Shown here in pieces: positions 24,398-35,395 of a DNA stretch of 64,000 nucleotides. Within the stretch, counting starts at the first letter, position 1. Each line of letters opens with the position of its first letter. Location of the stretch: the NCBI RefSeq assembly GCF_035319885.1, contig NZ_CP141285.1, forward strand, positions 2,294,001 to 2,358,000, in the 5' to 3' direction. Source of the stretch: Altererythrobacter sp. H2. Its GTDB lineage: Bacteria; Pseudomonadota; Alphaproteobacteria; Sphingomonadales; Sphingomonadaceae. The translations under genes and the position numbers were made by a program. The notes beneath the pieces are model-generated. The model made no database searches. It was not told the origin of the DNA and was given only the letters and a program-made list of their open reading frames with translations.

Positions 24398-24625
24398 TCA
24401 CGCAGCCTCCACTACCGGCAGGCTGTTGCGCCACGCCATCTCATCCTCCAGCTTGATCCGAGTTGCGCGCCCAACCTTTGTGAAGCGCAAGAGACCTTCC
24501 CGATGGGCGGTGTAAACGTAGCTGCGGGACACATCGTTATCAGCGCAAAAGGAAGCGATGGACTTCATCCCGCCCATAAAGTTCGCGCCCTGCGAAGATT
24601 CCGTTTGCGTTGTAGATTTTGACAT
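24398..24625 (-). CDS. AlpA/excisionase-like HTH protein
   Basis: A 75-aa protein. After a 17-residue polar leader, GMKSIASFCADNDVSRSYVYTAHREGLL shows the MerR/AlpA-type turn (S-R-S-x-V-Y) and RFTKVGRATRIKLEDEMAWRN is the usual K-x-G-R-x-x-R-I wing and following helix. Such proteins act as transcription activators of integrase genes or as recombination directionality factors. It sits between the replication-type operon and the integrase, a typical island arrangement. Confidence 0.75.
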   Translation of the reverse strand: MSKSTTQTESSQGANFMGGMKSIASFCADNDVSRSYVYTAHREGLLRFTKVGRATRIKLEDEMAWRNSLPVVEAA

Positions 24626-24695
24626 GATAGGCTTTCCCCGAAGGACGTGTTGTGAAGCTCATCCATACACGGTGAAGCACAAAAAGCGAACATCG

Positions 24696-24784
24696 CTGGG
24701 GCAGTAATCCCCAGTCCCTTCGTGGTTGGTCGCAAATTAGGCACGGCCTAGCGCACTGACCCTATCTTTGTTTTTGCAAATCAG
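24696..24784. repeat. Inverted and direct repeats upstream of the AlpA-like gene
   Basis: CTGGGG/CCCCAG (24696-24701, 24709-24714) form a hairpin or operator. Further on, GCAAATTAG (24732-24740) and GCAAATCAG (24776-24784) are near-identical direct repeats in an AT-rich stretch just past the integrase stop. They could be arm-type sites for integrase or the AlpA-like protein; function untested. Confidence 0.4.
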
Positions 24785-24812
24785 CGTGGCCGACGACTCC
24801 GGGCGTCCTGTG

Positions 24813-26000
24813 CTATCCGAGAGACCGCAAGGAAAGCGGAAGCTGGACCACATCGCCAGACGTTCCGGCAGCATACCTGCCCCACGCATCGAGCAGGGTT
24901 CTCCGCATCTCTAGAAACTTGGCCCTGTTGTAGGCACGCACAACCTTGTCCGGGATCTTGTGTGCCAATGCCGCCTCAGCGACAGCCTCAGGGATCGAGG
25001 GCATACGTTCCGCCGCCCATGTCCGGAATGTAGAGCGGAAGCCGTGCACCACGTAAGGCAGCGCGGCCATTTCTTTGCCAATCGTCATATCGGATAGACG
25101 CTTGCCGCCCTTGCCGGGAAACACATGGCAGTCCGCCTCGATGGTCCGCCACCGCTTTGCCCGTTCCAGTATCACCACCGCTTCCGGTGACAGCGTAATG
25201 GTGTGGGCCTCGCCGTTCTTGCGCATCATAGAAGCCGGTCGCCGCCATTCGCCAGCTTCAAGGTCAATCTGTGACCACATCGCGTCTCTAACCTCCCCAT
25301 TACGGGCAGCAGTCAGGATCGTGAACAGCAGGGCCAACCGCCCTATCGTTTCCGTCTTGGCCTCCAGCTTCGCGATAAATGCGGGCAATTCCTCATAGGG
25401 CATGGAAGAGAAGTTGCCGCCCTCCTGTTGCTTCGACAGCAGCGCCGAGAGGCTTTGACGCGGAGCGCCCTCATTGCGCCACCCGCTTGCCTTCGAGTAA
25501 TCGAGTATCAGGCCGATCCGGTGCCGTAGCTTCTTCGCCAGCGCAGGCTTGCTATGCCATACAGGCGACAGCGCAGCCGCAACATCGCGCTCCGTAATGC
25601 TATCCACCCTCAGCTTGCCAATCTTGGGGTGCACGTGGGCCGAGAGGGATGACAGGAACGCGGCAGCAGTCTTATCGGACCAGCCTGGAGCCTTCGCGTC
25701 ATGGCAGGCCTGTGCGGCATCCTTGAACGAGGGCGGCGCGTTACTATCCCTGTCACGCTCTGCAATCGGGTCACGCCTTTGCTTAGCAGTCTTGCGCAAC
25801 TCGCGGGCGCGGTCCCGAGCTTCCGCCAGACCGTAAGCCGCCAGCGATCCTAGGCCAATGTCCTTGCGCTTGCCATCGACTTGCACCCGGAGAACCCACG
25901 ACTTCGCCCCTTTGGACGAGACGAGCAGGTTCAGGCCATCGCCATCGCTATGCCTTCCCGGCTTCGCATTCTCGACTTGTTTGTTTGTCAGTTTGCCCAC
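24813..26000 (-). CDS. Site-specific tyrosine integrase (DUF4102/IntS type)
   Basis: A ~395-aa recombinase that would insert and excise the element at tRNA-Asn. The N-terminal arm-binding domain has GRHSDGDGLNLLVSSKGAKS (DUF4102), then a core-binding domain, and the catalytic domain with R in TAARNGEVR, K nearby, HGFRSTFRTWA (H-x-x-R), LAHKI (H), and the Tyr nucleophile in VVRAYNRAKF. The gene starts at a GTG near 26000 (VGKLTNKQV); another GTG at 26018 is possible. The 5' end is about 145 bases from attR and the gene points into the element. Confidence 0.93.
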   Translation of the reverse strand: MGKLTNKQVENAKPGRHSDGDGLNLLVSSKGAKSWVLRVQVDGKRKDIGLGSLAAYGLAEARDRARELRKTAKQRRDPIAERDRDSNAPPSFKDAAQACHDAKAPGWSDKTAAAFLSSLSAHVHPKIGKLRVDSITERDVAAALSPVWHSKPALAKKLRHRIGLILDYSKASGWRNEGAPRQSLSALLSKQQEGGNFSSMPYEELPAFIAKLEAKTETIGRLALLFTILTAARNGEVRDAMWSQIDLEAGEWRRPASMMRKNGEAHTITLSPEAVVILERAKRWRTIEADCHVFPGKGGKRLSDMTIGKEMAALPYVVHGFRSTFRTWAAERMPSIPEAVAEAALAHKIPDKVVRAYNRAKFLEMRRTLLDAWGRYAAGTSGDVVQLPLSLRSLG

Positions 26001-26144
26001 GGGCCAGCGCTCCCACACTTCTTACCACACTATGCGCTGGATAGAGGAACGCGTCAATGCGCGCCCAAATACAAACTCCCCCCCTAAGCCCCTAGGATTC
26101 AGGGACTTCCAAAATGCCGAGAATCACCCAAACACAAGAGTTGC

Positions 26145-26163
26145 AATCCAACTCGGGGAGCCA
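26145..26163 (+). repeat. attR: right copy of the 19-bp attachment repeat
   Basis: AATCCAACTCGGGGAGCCA, identical to the 3' end of tRNA-Asn at 18976-18994. No other part of a tRNA is present, so it is the recombination scar rather than a second tRNA. The next 20 bases lead into a terminator hairpin that was probably downstream of tRNA-Asn before integration. Confidence 0.92.
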
Positions 26164-26182
26164 CTTTCTAGCACCGGACATG

Positions 26183-26221
26183 AAAAACCCCGCGCAAGGC
26201 TCTGGCCTCGCGCGGGGTTTT
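26183..26221. terminator. Bidirectional Rho-independent terminator after secA
   Basis: AAAAACCCCGCGC pairs with GCGCGGGGTTTT across a short loop; T-runs flank both sides, so it can stop minus-strand secA transcription and plus-strand transcription coming from the left. Before integration it would have followed tRNA-Asn directly. Confidence 0.85.
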
Positions 26222-26239
26222 CCGTTTCCGGGGGGCCGT

Positions 26240-28993
<2,754 letters not shown>

Positions 28994-29087
28994 GGAATGG
29001 ATTTCCCTTGCGGGCGGATAGGGGAATAGCCACCCCTGCGCTCATGGCGCGAGGTGGCGTGACAGAAACCGGGTATGGCTGGCGGCT

Positions 29088-29360
29088 CTATTCGAGCGCG
29101 CGATCAGGGCCGTACTGGACTGTCGGGATGGTGATGACGATCGCGCGGCGGTGCTTGCACTGCGGCGCAACGTCCCGCTTTGCGGGGTTGGTGCCGCGCT
29201 GGGGCGAACATTCGCGCCGTTCCGCCGATGGCGTACCGGATGCCGCTTTGCTGACGCCAACCTGTGCGGACAGCGTCTCGGCAAAGGCCGCATTCGCCGG
29301 GGTGCCGATGGCGGCAAGCCCGGTCAACAGCGCAAGGCAGGCTAGGAGGCGGCGGAACAT
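29088..29360 (-). CDS. Small predicted exported protein
   Basis: A 90-aa protein with a signal peptide (RRLLACLALLTGLAAIGTPANA) cleaved near residue 24, then a basic, Ser/Arg-rich mature part with two Cys (RRECSPQRGTN, APQCKHRR). It is divergent from argJ and lies upstream of secA. No family recognised; the small size lowers certainty. Confidence 0.45.
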   Translation of the reverse strand: MFRRLLACLALLTGLAAIGTPANAAFAETLSAQVGVSKAASGTPSAERRECSPQRGTNPAKRDVAPQCKHRRAIVITIPTVQYGPDRALE

Positions 29361-29488
29361 ACCATTGGCAGATAGGCGCGAAAGGCCGCTTCGTCCACCG
29401 TGAATGGCGTCAAGTCACAATGCGGTGTCGCTCGTCATCGATTAACGCCCCTTGCAGCAGGGAATTGCGGGCGGGCTCTCCAGCACCT

Positions 29489-30727
29489 ATGCGCGCGATC
29501 ATGGACATCGCCAGAAGCCCGCTCGCCCAGACCTTTCCTGCCATGCCGCCCGTCGAAGGCGTAACGCTGCGCGTTGCCCGCGCACGCTACAAGGCGTGGG
29601 ACCGGTGCGACCTGACTCTTGCTGAGCTGGCCCCCGGCACGGCCGTGGCCGGGGTATTCACCCGAAGCGCCTGCGCTTCCAGCGAGGTCGAACTGGGCCG
29701 GGCCCATGTGGCGCAAGGCCAGGCCCGCGCACTGGTCGTCAACGCGGGCAATTCCAATGCCTTCACCGGCTATCGCGGACGCGAGGCAGTGGAGGCCATC
29801 ATGGCGCAGGTTTCGGACCATCTCGGCTGCCCGGCAGAACAGGTGTTCGTTTCCTCCACCGGGGTAATCGGGGTGCCGCTGCCGCAAGATAAGGCGCGCG
29901 CAGGGATCGAGGCTGCTCTCGCGGCAGAGCCTTGCGGATGGGAAGCCGCCGCCAGTGCTATCGGGACCACCGACACCTTCACCAAGGGCGCCCACACATC
30001 GGCCATGATTGCCGGCAAAAGGGTGGAGCTGTGCGGGATCATCAAGGGCAGCGGGATGATCGCGCCGGACATGGCGACCATGCTGGGCTATGTCTTCACT
30101 GACGCGGCAGTGGAGCCGGCATTCCTGCAACATCTGCTGGAGCGCGCCAACGGCCGGACCTTCTCCTGCATTACGGTGGATGGCGACACCTCGACCAGCG
30201 ACACCGTGATGGCCTTTGCCACCGGCGCGGCAGGCAACGCTCCCCTCGCCTCGTTCGAGGATGCCGGGGCCGATGCTTTTGCGGCCGCGCTGGAAGACAT
30301 CTGCCGCCAGCTGGCCCACCTGGTGGTGCGCGATGGTGAAGGCGCGCAGAAGTTCATTGAAATCGCCGTGCGCGGTGCCGTGTCAGATGACAGTGCCCGG
30401 CGGGTCGGCCTTGCCATCGCCAACTCGCCGCTGGTGAAGACCGCCATCGCGGGCGAAGACGCCAACTGGGGCCGCGTGGTCATGGCAGTGGGCAAGGCGG
30501 GCGAACCGGCTGACCGCGACAGGCTTTCAATCGGATTCGGCGGTGTCTGGTGCGCGCGTGACGGGCAGCCGCTGGCGGGCTATGACGAAGCACCGGTGGC
30601 GGCGCATCTCAAGGGGCGGGATATTCGCATCGATGTCGATCTGGGCCTGGGGGAAGGTCTGGCGACTGTCTGGACCTGTGACCTGACCCACGGCTACATC
30701 GCCATCAACGCGGACTACCGTTCATGA
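29489..30727 (+). CDS. argJ: Bifunctional ornithine acetyltransferase / N-acetylglutamate synthase
   Basis: A ~412-aa Ntn-type enzyme of arginine synthesis that cleaves itself and recycles acetyl groups from N-acetylornithine to glutamate. The self-cleavage site is in SCITVDGDTSTSDT (Thr nucleophile), with VVNAGNSNAFTG and KGSGMIAPDMATML in the alpha part and EDANWGRVVMAVGKAG in the beta part. The ATG at 29489 or 29501 was preferred because residues further upstream are unlike ArgJ. Its stop overlaps the next ATG (ATGA). Confidence 0.95.
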   Translation: MRAIMDIARSPLAQTFPAMPPVEGVTLRVARARYKAWDRCDLTLAELAPGTAVAGVFTRSACASSEVELGRAHVAQGQARALVVNAGNSNAFTGYRGREAVEAIMAQVSDHLGCPAEQVFVSSTGVIGVPLPQDKARAGIEAALAAEPCGWEAAASAIGTTDTFTKGAHTSAMIAGKRVELCGIIKGSGMIAPDMATMLGYVFTDAAVEPAFLQHLLERANGRTFSCITVDGDTSTSDTVMAFATGAAGNAPLASFEDAGADAFAAALEDICRQLAHLVVRDGEGAQKFIEIAVRGAVSDDSARRVGLAIANSPLVKTAIAGEDANWGRVVMAVGKAGEPADRDRLSIGFGGVWCARDGQPLAGYDEAPVAAHLKGRDIRIDVDLGLGEGLATVWTCDLTHGYIAINADYRS

Positions 30728-31527
30728 GTGCCACGCTGGACGGTGCCATTCACGCCCTGATGCAGCGGGTCAGCGAACAGGTTATCCTGCCGCGCTACCA
30801 GTCTCTCGCCAGTGGTGAGGTTGTTGCCAAAGGGCCCGGTGACGTCGTCACGGTCGCCGATCACGAGGCCGAGGCGATCCTGAGCGAAGCACTGGCGGCC
30901 CTTGATCCGGGCCTGGCCATTGTCGGCGAAGAAGCCACTCATGCCGATCCGGCGGTGCAGGATGCGCTCGGCCGCGATTGCTGGATTATCGACCCGCTCG
31001 ACGGGACCCGCAATTTCGCAGCCGGCAAGCCGCCCTTCGGGATCATCCTTGCCCGTGCTTCCGGCGGGATCTGCACGTCCGGCTGGGTCTATGACTGCCT
31101 GACGGGCCGGTTCTGCGCCGCCCATGCAGGCCAAGGGGCCTGGCTTGACGGCGAACGGGTAGCCGCCCGGCCTACCGGGCTTGCGACCCCCGTCGCCGCA
31201 ATCTCGCTGATCTACATGGATCCTGCTCACCGCGAGGCAGTCAAGGCGCAGGTCGCGCCCCACTATTCGCTGGTCGACATTCCCTACTGCGCAGCCGAAC
31301 AGTATCCCCGCCTTGGCCTGGGCGTGAACGACGTGTCGATCTTCGAGCGCACCCTGGCGTGGGATCACGCCGCTGGCGTGCTCTGGCTGAACGAGGCGGG
31401 CGGCAAGGCAGCGCGACCCGATGGCTCAGCCTACCGGGCCGATGAATGGGATCGCCGCGGCCTGATCGGCGCGGCCAGCCCCGCCCTGTGGGAGGAACTG
31501 GCCGTGCGCATGGCGGCCCTGGCTTAA
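30724..31527 (+). CDS. Inositol monophosphatase family protein
   Basis: A 267-aa Mg-dependent phosphatase. Metal-site motifs: VTVADHEAEAIL, VGEEATH, DCWIIDPLDGTRNFAAGKP, and LAWDHAAGVLWLNEAGG. It is coupled to argJ by a 4-base overlap. The family includes inositol, PAP and histidinol-phosphate phosphatases; histidinol-phosphate is common in alphaproteobacteria (HisN), so the substrate is open. It ends over trxA on the other strand. Confidence 0.9.
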   Translation: MSATLDGAIHALMQRVSEQVILPRYQSLASGEVVAKGPGDVVTVADHEAEAILSEALAALDPGLAIVGEEATHADPAVQDALGRDCWIIDPLDGTRNFAAGKPPFGIILARASGGICTSGWVYDCLTGRFCAAHAGQGAWLDGERVAARPTGLATPVAAISLIYMDPAHREAVKAQVAPHYSLVDIPYCAAEQYPRLGLGVNDVSIFERTLAWDHAAGVLWLNEAGGKAARPDGSAYRADEWDRRGLIGAASPALWEELAVRMAALA

Positions 31528-31844
31528 AGCACGCTCTCGAGCCAGGCCTTGAGCTGGCTCTTGGGGCGGGCGCCGGTCAGTTCGGCGGCTTTCTCGCCGT
31601 TCTTGTAGAGCACCAGGTAGGGGATGCCCTGCACGCCCAGCTTGGCCGGGGTATCGGTGTTTTCCATGATGTCCATCTTGGCGATGGTGACCTGCCCGGC
31701 CAGCTCCTCGCTGATTTCTTCCAGCGCGGGGGCAATCATCTTGCACGGGCCGCACCATTCGGCCCAGAAATCGACCAGCACGGGCTTGTCGCTGCCCAGC
31801 ACATCGGTGGGGAAGCTGGCGTCGGTGACGGTAACGGTAGCCAT
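31524..31844 (-). CDS. trxA: Thioredoxin
   Basis: A 106-aa thioredoxin with the redox centre DFWAEWCGPCKMIAPAL (WCGPC), the cis-Pro in GIPYLVLYKNG, and the usual length. It is the last gene of a line running divL, tsaE, amgK, murU, addB, addA, trxA on the minus strand; the gap from addA is 47 bases. Confidence 0.97.
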   Translation of the reverse strand: MATVTVTDASFPTDVLGSDKPVLVDFWAEWCGPCKMIAPALEEISEELAGQVTIAKMDIMENTDTPAKLGVQGIPYLVLYKNGEKAAELTGARPKSQLKAWLESVL

Positions 31845-31891
31845 CGCAAATCTCCTGTCAGGTTGGTCGCCAAAGTAGGAACTGGCGCCGC

Positions 31892-34800
31892 TTACTCAAG
31901 CAGCAACGGATCAAACCTTTGCTGCGCTGTGGACAACGCGGCCTTGTGTTCATCCAGCACCACCGCCGGAATCTCGATCAGCTGCGGCGTCTGGGTGTAG
32001 AGCAAGGCGGCGCGTATGGTGCGACCCGGGTAGATCTGCTCCAGCACTGCCGCATAGGCAGCCATCTGCCTTCGTGTGTTGTCAGGCACCTGCTCAAGTG
32101 ATGCGGGCGGGCGGCGCGCGGTCTTGAAATCGACCACGGTGACGCAGTCCGGTGTGACCAGCAGCCGGTCAGCCACCCCGGCGATGACCTGCCCGCCAAC
32201 GGTCGCTGCCAGCGGCACTTCGGCCAGGGCATCGGGGCCGAACAGGTCGGCAAAGCCGGGATCGGCAATCACCAGCAATGCCGCGTGAAGCAATTCGTCA
32301 CATGCCGCCGGTTCGAGATCCGCTGCGGTGCGGGCGAGCCATGCGCGGGCCTCTTCTGACCGGCGCGCAGGCGGAACATCTGGCAGCCGTTCCAGCAGCC
32401 GGTGAATCAGCGCACCGCGGCGCGCGGCTTCAGCCAGAGAGGCGCTTGGCATCGGCGGTTCCGCTCCGCGATCCTCCCCGACCGACGAGGGAGCAAGCGG
32501 GCGCGGCGGACGCGGCTCCTTGCCAACCGGCCGATAAGCCCATTCGGGCAGCGAAGGCCGGGCCGACGGTTCACCGGAAGTTCCCGACGGAACCGGCGAC
32601 GGGGGCAGGCCGTGACGGATCACATTGCCCCACACCGGGTCCTCCAGTGCCTCGCCGCCGGGCAGTGCGGCCAGCCGGGCATACCAGCTGTCTTTTGCGG
32701 GTTCCTTCTCGCGCTTGCTCAGCGCACCGCCGATGAACAGCGCCTCTTCGGCGCGGGTCATGGCGACGTAGAGCAGGCGCCAGTGTTCTTCGCGTTCGGC
32801 CCGCTTCGCGCCCTCCTCTACTTCGGCCACCGGGCCGACCTTCTGGTCCTTGCGCAAGGGGGGCAGCGGGATTTCCGCCTGACCCGAATGCGCATCCGGC
32901 AAGGCAAGCCCGCGGGTCGGCGACCGGTCCGGGTCGCCGGTTGCATCGGCCAGGATCACGATCGGCGCCTGCAGCCCCTTCGATCCGTGCGCGGTCATGA
33001 CCCGGACCAGCCCTTTGCTCGCCCCCGCCTCGCGCTTCAGCTCGCCCTCGCCGCTGTCGAACCAGCGGATGAAACCGGCAAGGCTGGCAGTGTGGCTGGC
33101 AGCATAGGCATTGGCCGCGTTGAGCAGTTCGTCGATCGGATCGTTGGCTTCGGTCCCGAGGCGGGCAACCAGCTTGCGCCGCCCGCCCCACGGGCCAACC
33201 AGAAGCCAGTAGAGCAAGGCCTGCGGCGGCTCTGTATCCGCGCGCCGCAGCAGATCGCGCAACTGATCGGCCACCGCCATCGCATCAGGATGATCGGAAC
33301 GGCGGAGATGGTCCCACAGGGCCTCGCCCTTGGGCCGCCATCCATGCTCCAGCAGTTGTTCCTGCGTCCAGCCCAGCAGGGGCGAGACAAGCAGGTTCGC
33401 CAGGCTCAGGTCGTCGAGCGGCTGGGCGGCGAAGCGCAGTGCCGCCATCAGGTCTTTCACCGCCAGCGGCGCGCCGAGCCGCAGCCGGTCAACCCCCGCC
33501 ACCGGAACTCCCGCTGCATAGAGCCGGGCCACGATCAGCCCAGCGAGTTCCCGCCGCTTGCGCACCAGCACCATGATATCGCCCGGCCCGGCATTGCGGG
33601 GATTGCCTGCGTCCTTGACGAGGGGAAACCCGTGGTCGAGCCAGTGCCGGACCTGATCCGCGATCCGGTCTGCCATGCGCCGTTCGGGTTCGGAAAACCA
33701 GTCCGGCCCTTCGGCTTCGCTTTCGTCCCCTTCCTCATCATCGGCCTGTGCGCGCAAGGCGGGCCAGACCACCACCTGGCCCGGCCGGTCGAAGCCGGTA
33801 TGCGTTTCCGCGCCCTGCCGCAGTCCGAAGTTCGGCCCACCGATTGCGGCGATCGCGGCATCGACGAAATCCAGCACCGGCTGCGACGTGCGGTAGGACC
33901 GACCGAGGCCAAGTGCCTGGAGCCCCTTGCGCTCGACCGGCGGCCTCATCGCCCCGGCGTTGCGCGCAGCCGCGCCGATCACCAGGTCAAACTCCTCGCG
34001 CGCTTTCTCGAAGTTGTCAGGGCTCGTACCCTGGAACCCGAAGATGGCCTGCTTGTAATCCCCCACCACGAAAATGGTGCGCTGCCGGCCTTCGCGCTGC
34101 CCTTCCCCGCTGAAAAAGTCGTCGGTCAGGGCTCTGATGATCGACCATTGCGCGGCGTTCGTATCCTGCGCTTCGTCGATCAGGATGTGGTCGAACTGGC
34201 GGTCCAGCTTGAAGCGGATCCACGGGCCCAGGTCAGGCGAAGCGAGCAGGCTGGCGGCGCGGCGAATCTGGTCGTCGAAATCGATCAGCCCCTCACGCGA
34301 TTTGGCTTCTTCCCACGCCAGCGCGAAGCGGCGCCCGGCGGTGAGTGCGGGAACAAGGTAATCGACAAGGGCGAGCAGGGAAGCCTGTGCGGCGACAGCA
34401 TCAAGCCAGCCGAGCGCATCCGCCGCCAGCGCAGCGGCGCCTTCGACCTTCTTCTCGAGGTTCGACTGGTACTTGAGCTTGCCTTCGTCGTTGAAGATCG
34501 CGCCCCTGAGTGTACCCGCGCTGGCGAAGCGAACGTCTGGCGAACTCATGAGCCAGTCGCCAATCCGTCCGGCGAATTTCTGCCCGCTCGCCGCGCCCCA
34601 TTGGTCATAGGCCCACATGACCTGGCGGAGGAGATTGACCCCCGCCTGGCCATCGGCACAGCCACCGGCGAAACTGGCCGCGCTCGCATCCGCTGCCAGC
34701 CCAAGGGCACTGCGCACCCGCGCCGCGATGTCGCTGTCCTGCCATCCGGCCGGGCCGTGCCACAGGTCCCGCGCTTCAGCGCACCGCATCAGCCACTTGC

Positions 34801-35395
34801 GCGTGCCGTCCGGGCCAAGGCGCACGCTCAGCATCTCGATCGCATCGGTCAGGTCACGCTCGCCGTGCGCCTCCCAGTCGGCCAGCAGCGCGGCAAGCAC
34901 CTCGTGCGCCAGCAGGTCGCGGTCGCGGTCCTCCATCGGGCGCGTGCCCGGGACCAGCCCGGCTTCCTCCGGAAATGCGGCCAGCAACCACTGCGAAAAA
35001 GCGTGGATCGTATCGATCCGCAGCCCGCCGCCGGGGCAGTCCAGCACGCGGGCGAACAGGCTGCGCGCCCGCTCGCGCGTCGCAGGGCCGTTGTCGGCCC
35101 CCAGCGCCACCAGATCGGCCCCGAGCTGCGGGTCTGGCATCCGCACCCAGTTGGCCAGCACCTCGCTCACCCGCACCGCCATTTCCGCAGCACCGGCCTT
35201 GGTGAAGGTCAGGCACAGTATCTGTTCGGGAGCGACATCCTCGCGCAGCAGCAACCGCAGCACGCGGGCGGACAGAACCTGCGTCTTGCCTGTGCCAGCC
35301 GAGGCGGACAGCCAGACGTTATCCAGCGGGTTGACCGCCGGCAGCTGGTTGCCCTGAAGCGGGAACACCCGCCCTGTCTTGCCTGCGCCGCTCAT
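31892..35395 (-). CDS. addA: Double-strand break repair helicase-nuclease AddA
   Basis: A 1167-aa SF1 UvrD-like helicase with a C-terminal nuclease. Motif I is LSASAGTGKTQVLSARVLRL, followed by LCLTFTKAGAAEM, the motif II region HILIDEAQDTNAAQW, VVGDYKQAIFGFQGT, MTAHGSKGLQAPIVIL and VAMTRAEEALF. The nuclease motif VTVVDFKTAR is near the end. With AddB it makes the RecBCD-equivalent that prepares ends for RecA. Its ATG overlaps the addB stop. Confidence 0.96.
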   Translation of the reverse strand: MSGAGKTGRVFPLQGNQLPAVNPLDNVWLSASAGTGKTQVLSARVLRLLLREDVAPEQILCLTFTKAGAAEMAVRVSEVLANWVRMPDPQLGADLVALGADNGPATRERARSLFARVLDCPGGGLRIDTIHAFSQWLLAAFPEEAGLVPGTRPMEDRDRDLLAHEVLAALLADWEAHGERDLTDAIEMLSVRLGPDGTRKWLMRCAEARDLWHGPAGWQDSDIAARVRSALGLAADASAASFAGGCADGQAGVNLLRQVMWAYDQWGAASGQKFAGRIGDWLMSSPDVRFASAGTLRGAIFNDEGKLKYQSNLEKKVEGAAALAADALGWLDAVAAQASLLALVDYLVPALTAGRRFALAWEEAKSREGLIDFDDQIRRAASLLASPDLGPWIRFKLDRQFDHILIDEAQDTNAAQWSIIRALTDDFFSGEGQREGRQRTIFVVGDYKQAIFGFQGTSPDNFEKAREEFDLVIGAAARNAGAMRPPVERKGLQALGLGRSYRTSQPVLDFVDAAIAAIGGPNFGLRQGAETHTGFDRPGQVVVWPALRAQADDEEGDESEAEGPDWFSEPERRMADRIADQVRHWLDHGFPLVKDAGNPRNAGPGDIMVLVRKRRELAGLIVARLYAAGVPVAGVDRLRLGAPLAVKDLMAALRFAAQPLDDLSLANLLVSPLLGWTQEQLLEHGWRPKGEALWDHLRRSDHPDAMAVADQLRDLLRRADTEPPQALLYWLLVGPWGGRRKLVARLGTEANDPIDELLNAANAYAASHTASLAGFIRWFDSGEGELKREAGASKGLVRVMTAHGSKGLQAPIVILADATGDPDRSPTRGLALPDAHSGQAEIPLPPLRKDQKVGPVAEVEEGAKRAEREEHWRLLYVAMTRAEEALFIGGALSKREKEPAKDSWYARLAALPGGEALEDPVWGNVIRHGLPPSPVPSGTSGEPSARPSLPEWAYRPVGKEPRPPRPLAPSSVGEDRGAEPPMPSASLAEAARRGALIHRLLERLPDVPPARRSEEARAWLARTAADLEPAACDELLHAALLVIADPGFADLFGPDALAEVPLAATVGGQVIAGVADRLLVTPDCVTVVDFKTARRPPASLEQVPDNTRRQMAAYAAVLEQIYPGRTIRAALLYTQTPQLIEIPAVVLDEHKAALSTAQQRFDPLLLE

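Larger units (their letters stand above)
18976..26163. mobile_element. Integrative element in tRNA-Asn (satellite-like, ~7.2 kb)
   Basis: The segment is flanked by a 19-bp direct repeat made of the tRNA-Asn 3' end, and has a tyrosine integrase gene next to the right end. Inside are an AlpA-like HTH gene, two tight operons of small genes on the minus strand, a polymerase-like gene, a ribbon-helix-helix-like regulator, and one oppositely oriented acetyltransferase gene. Base composition is visibly more AT-rich than the host flanks. No capsid, portal, large terminase, tail, relaxase or conjugation gene is recognisable, so it cannot be a self-sufficient phage or conjugative element as read here. 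Confidence 0.9.

Noticed and set aside
24198-24434. A 78-codon minus-strand frame between the AlpA-like gene and the replication-type operon
   Set aside because: It runs through the promoter and terminator of the candidate small RNA, has no ribosome site and overlaps the better-supported 65-aa gene.
18995-26144. Complete prophage
   Set aside because: No capsid, portal, large terminase, tail or lysis gene can be recognised, and 7 kb is too small.
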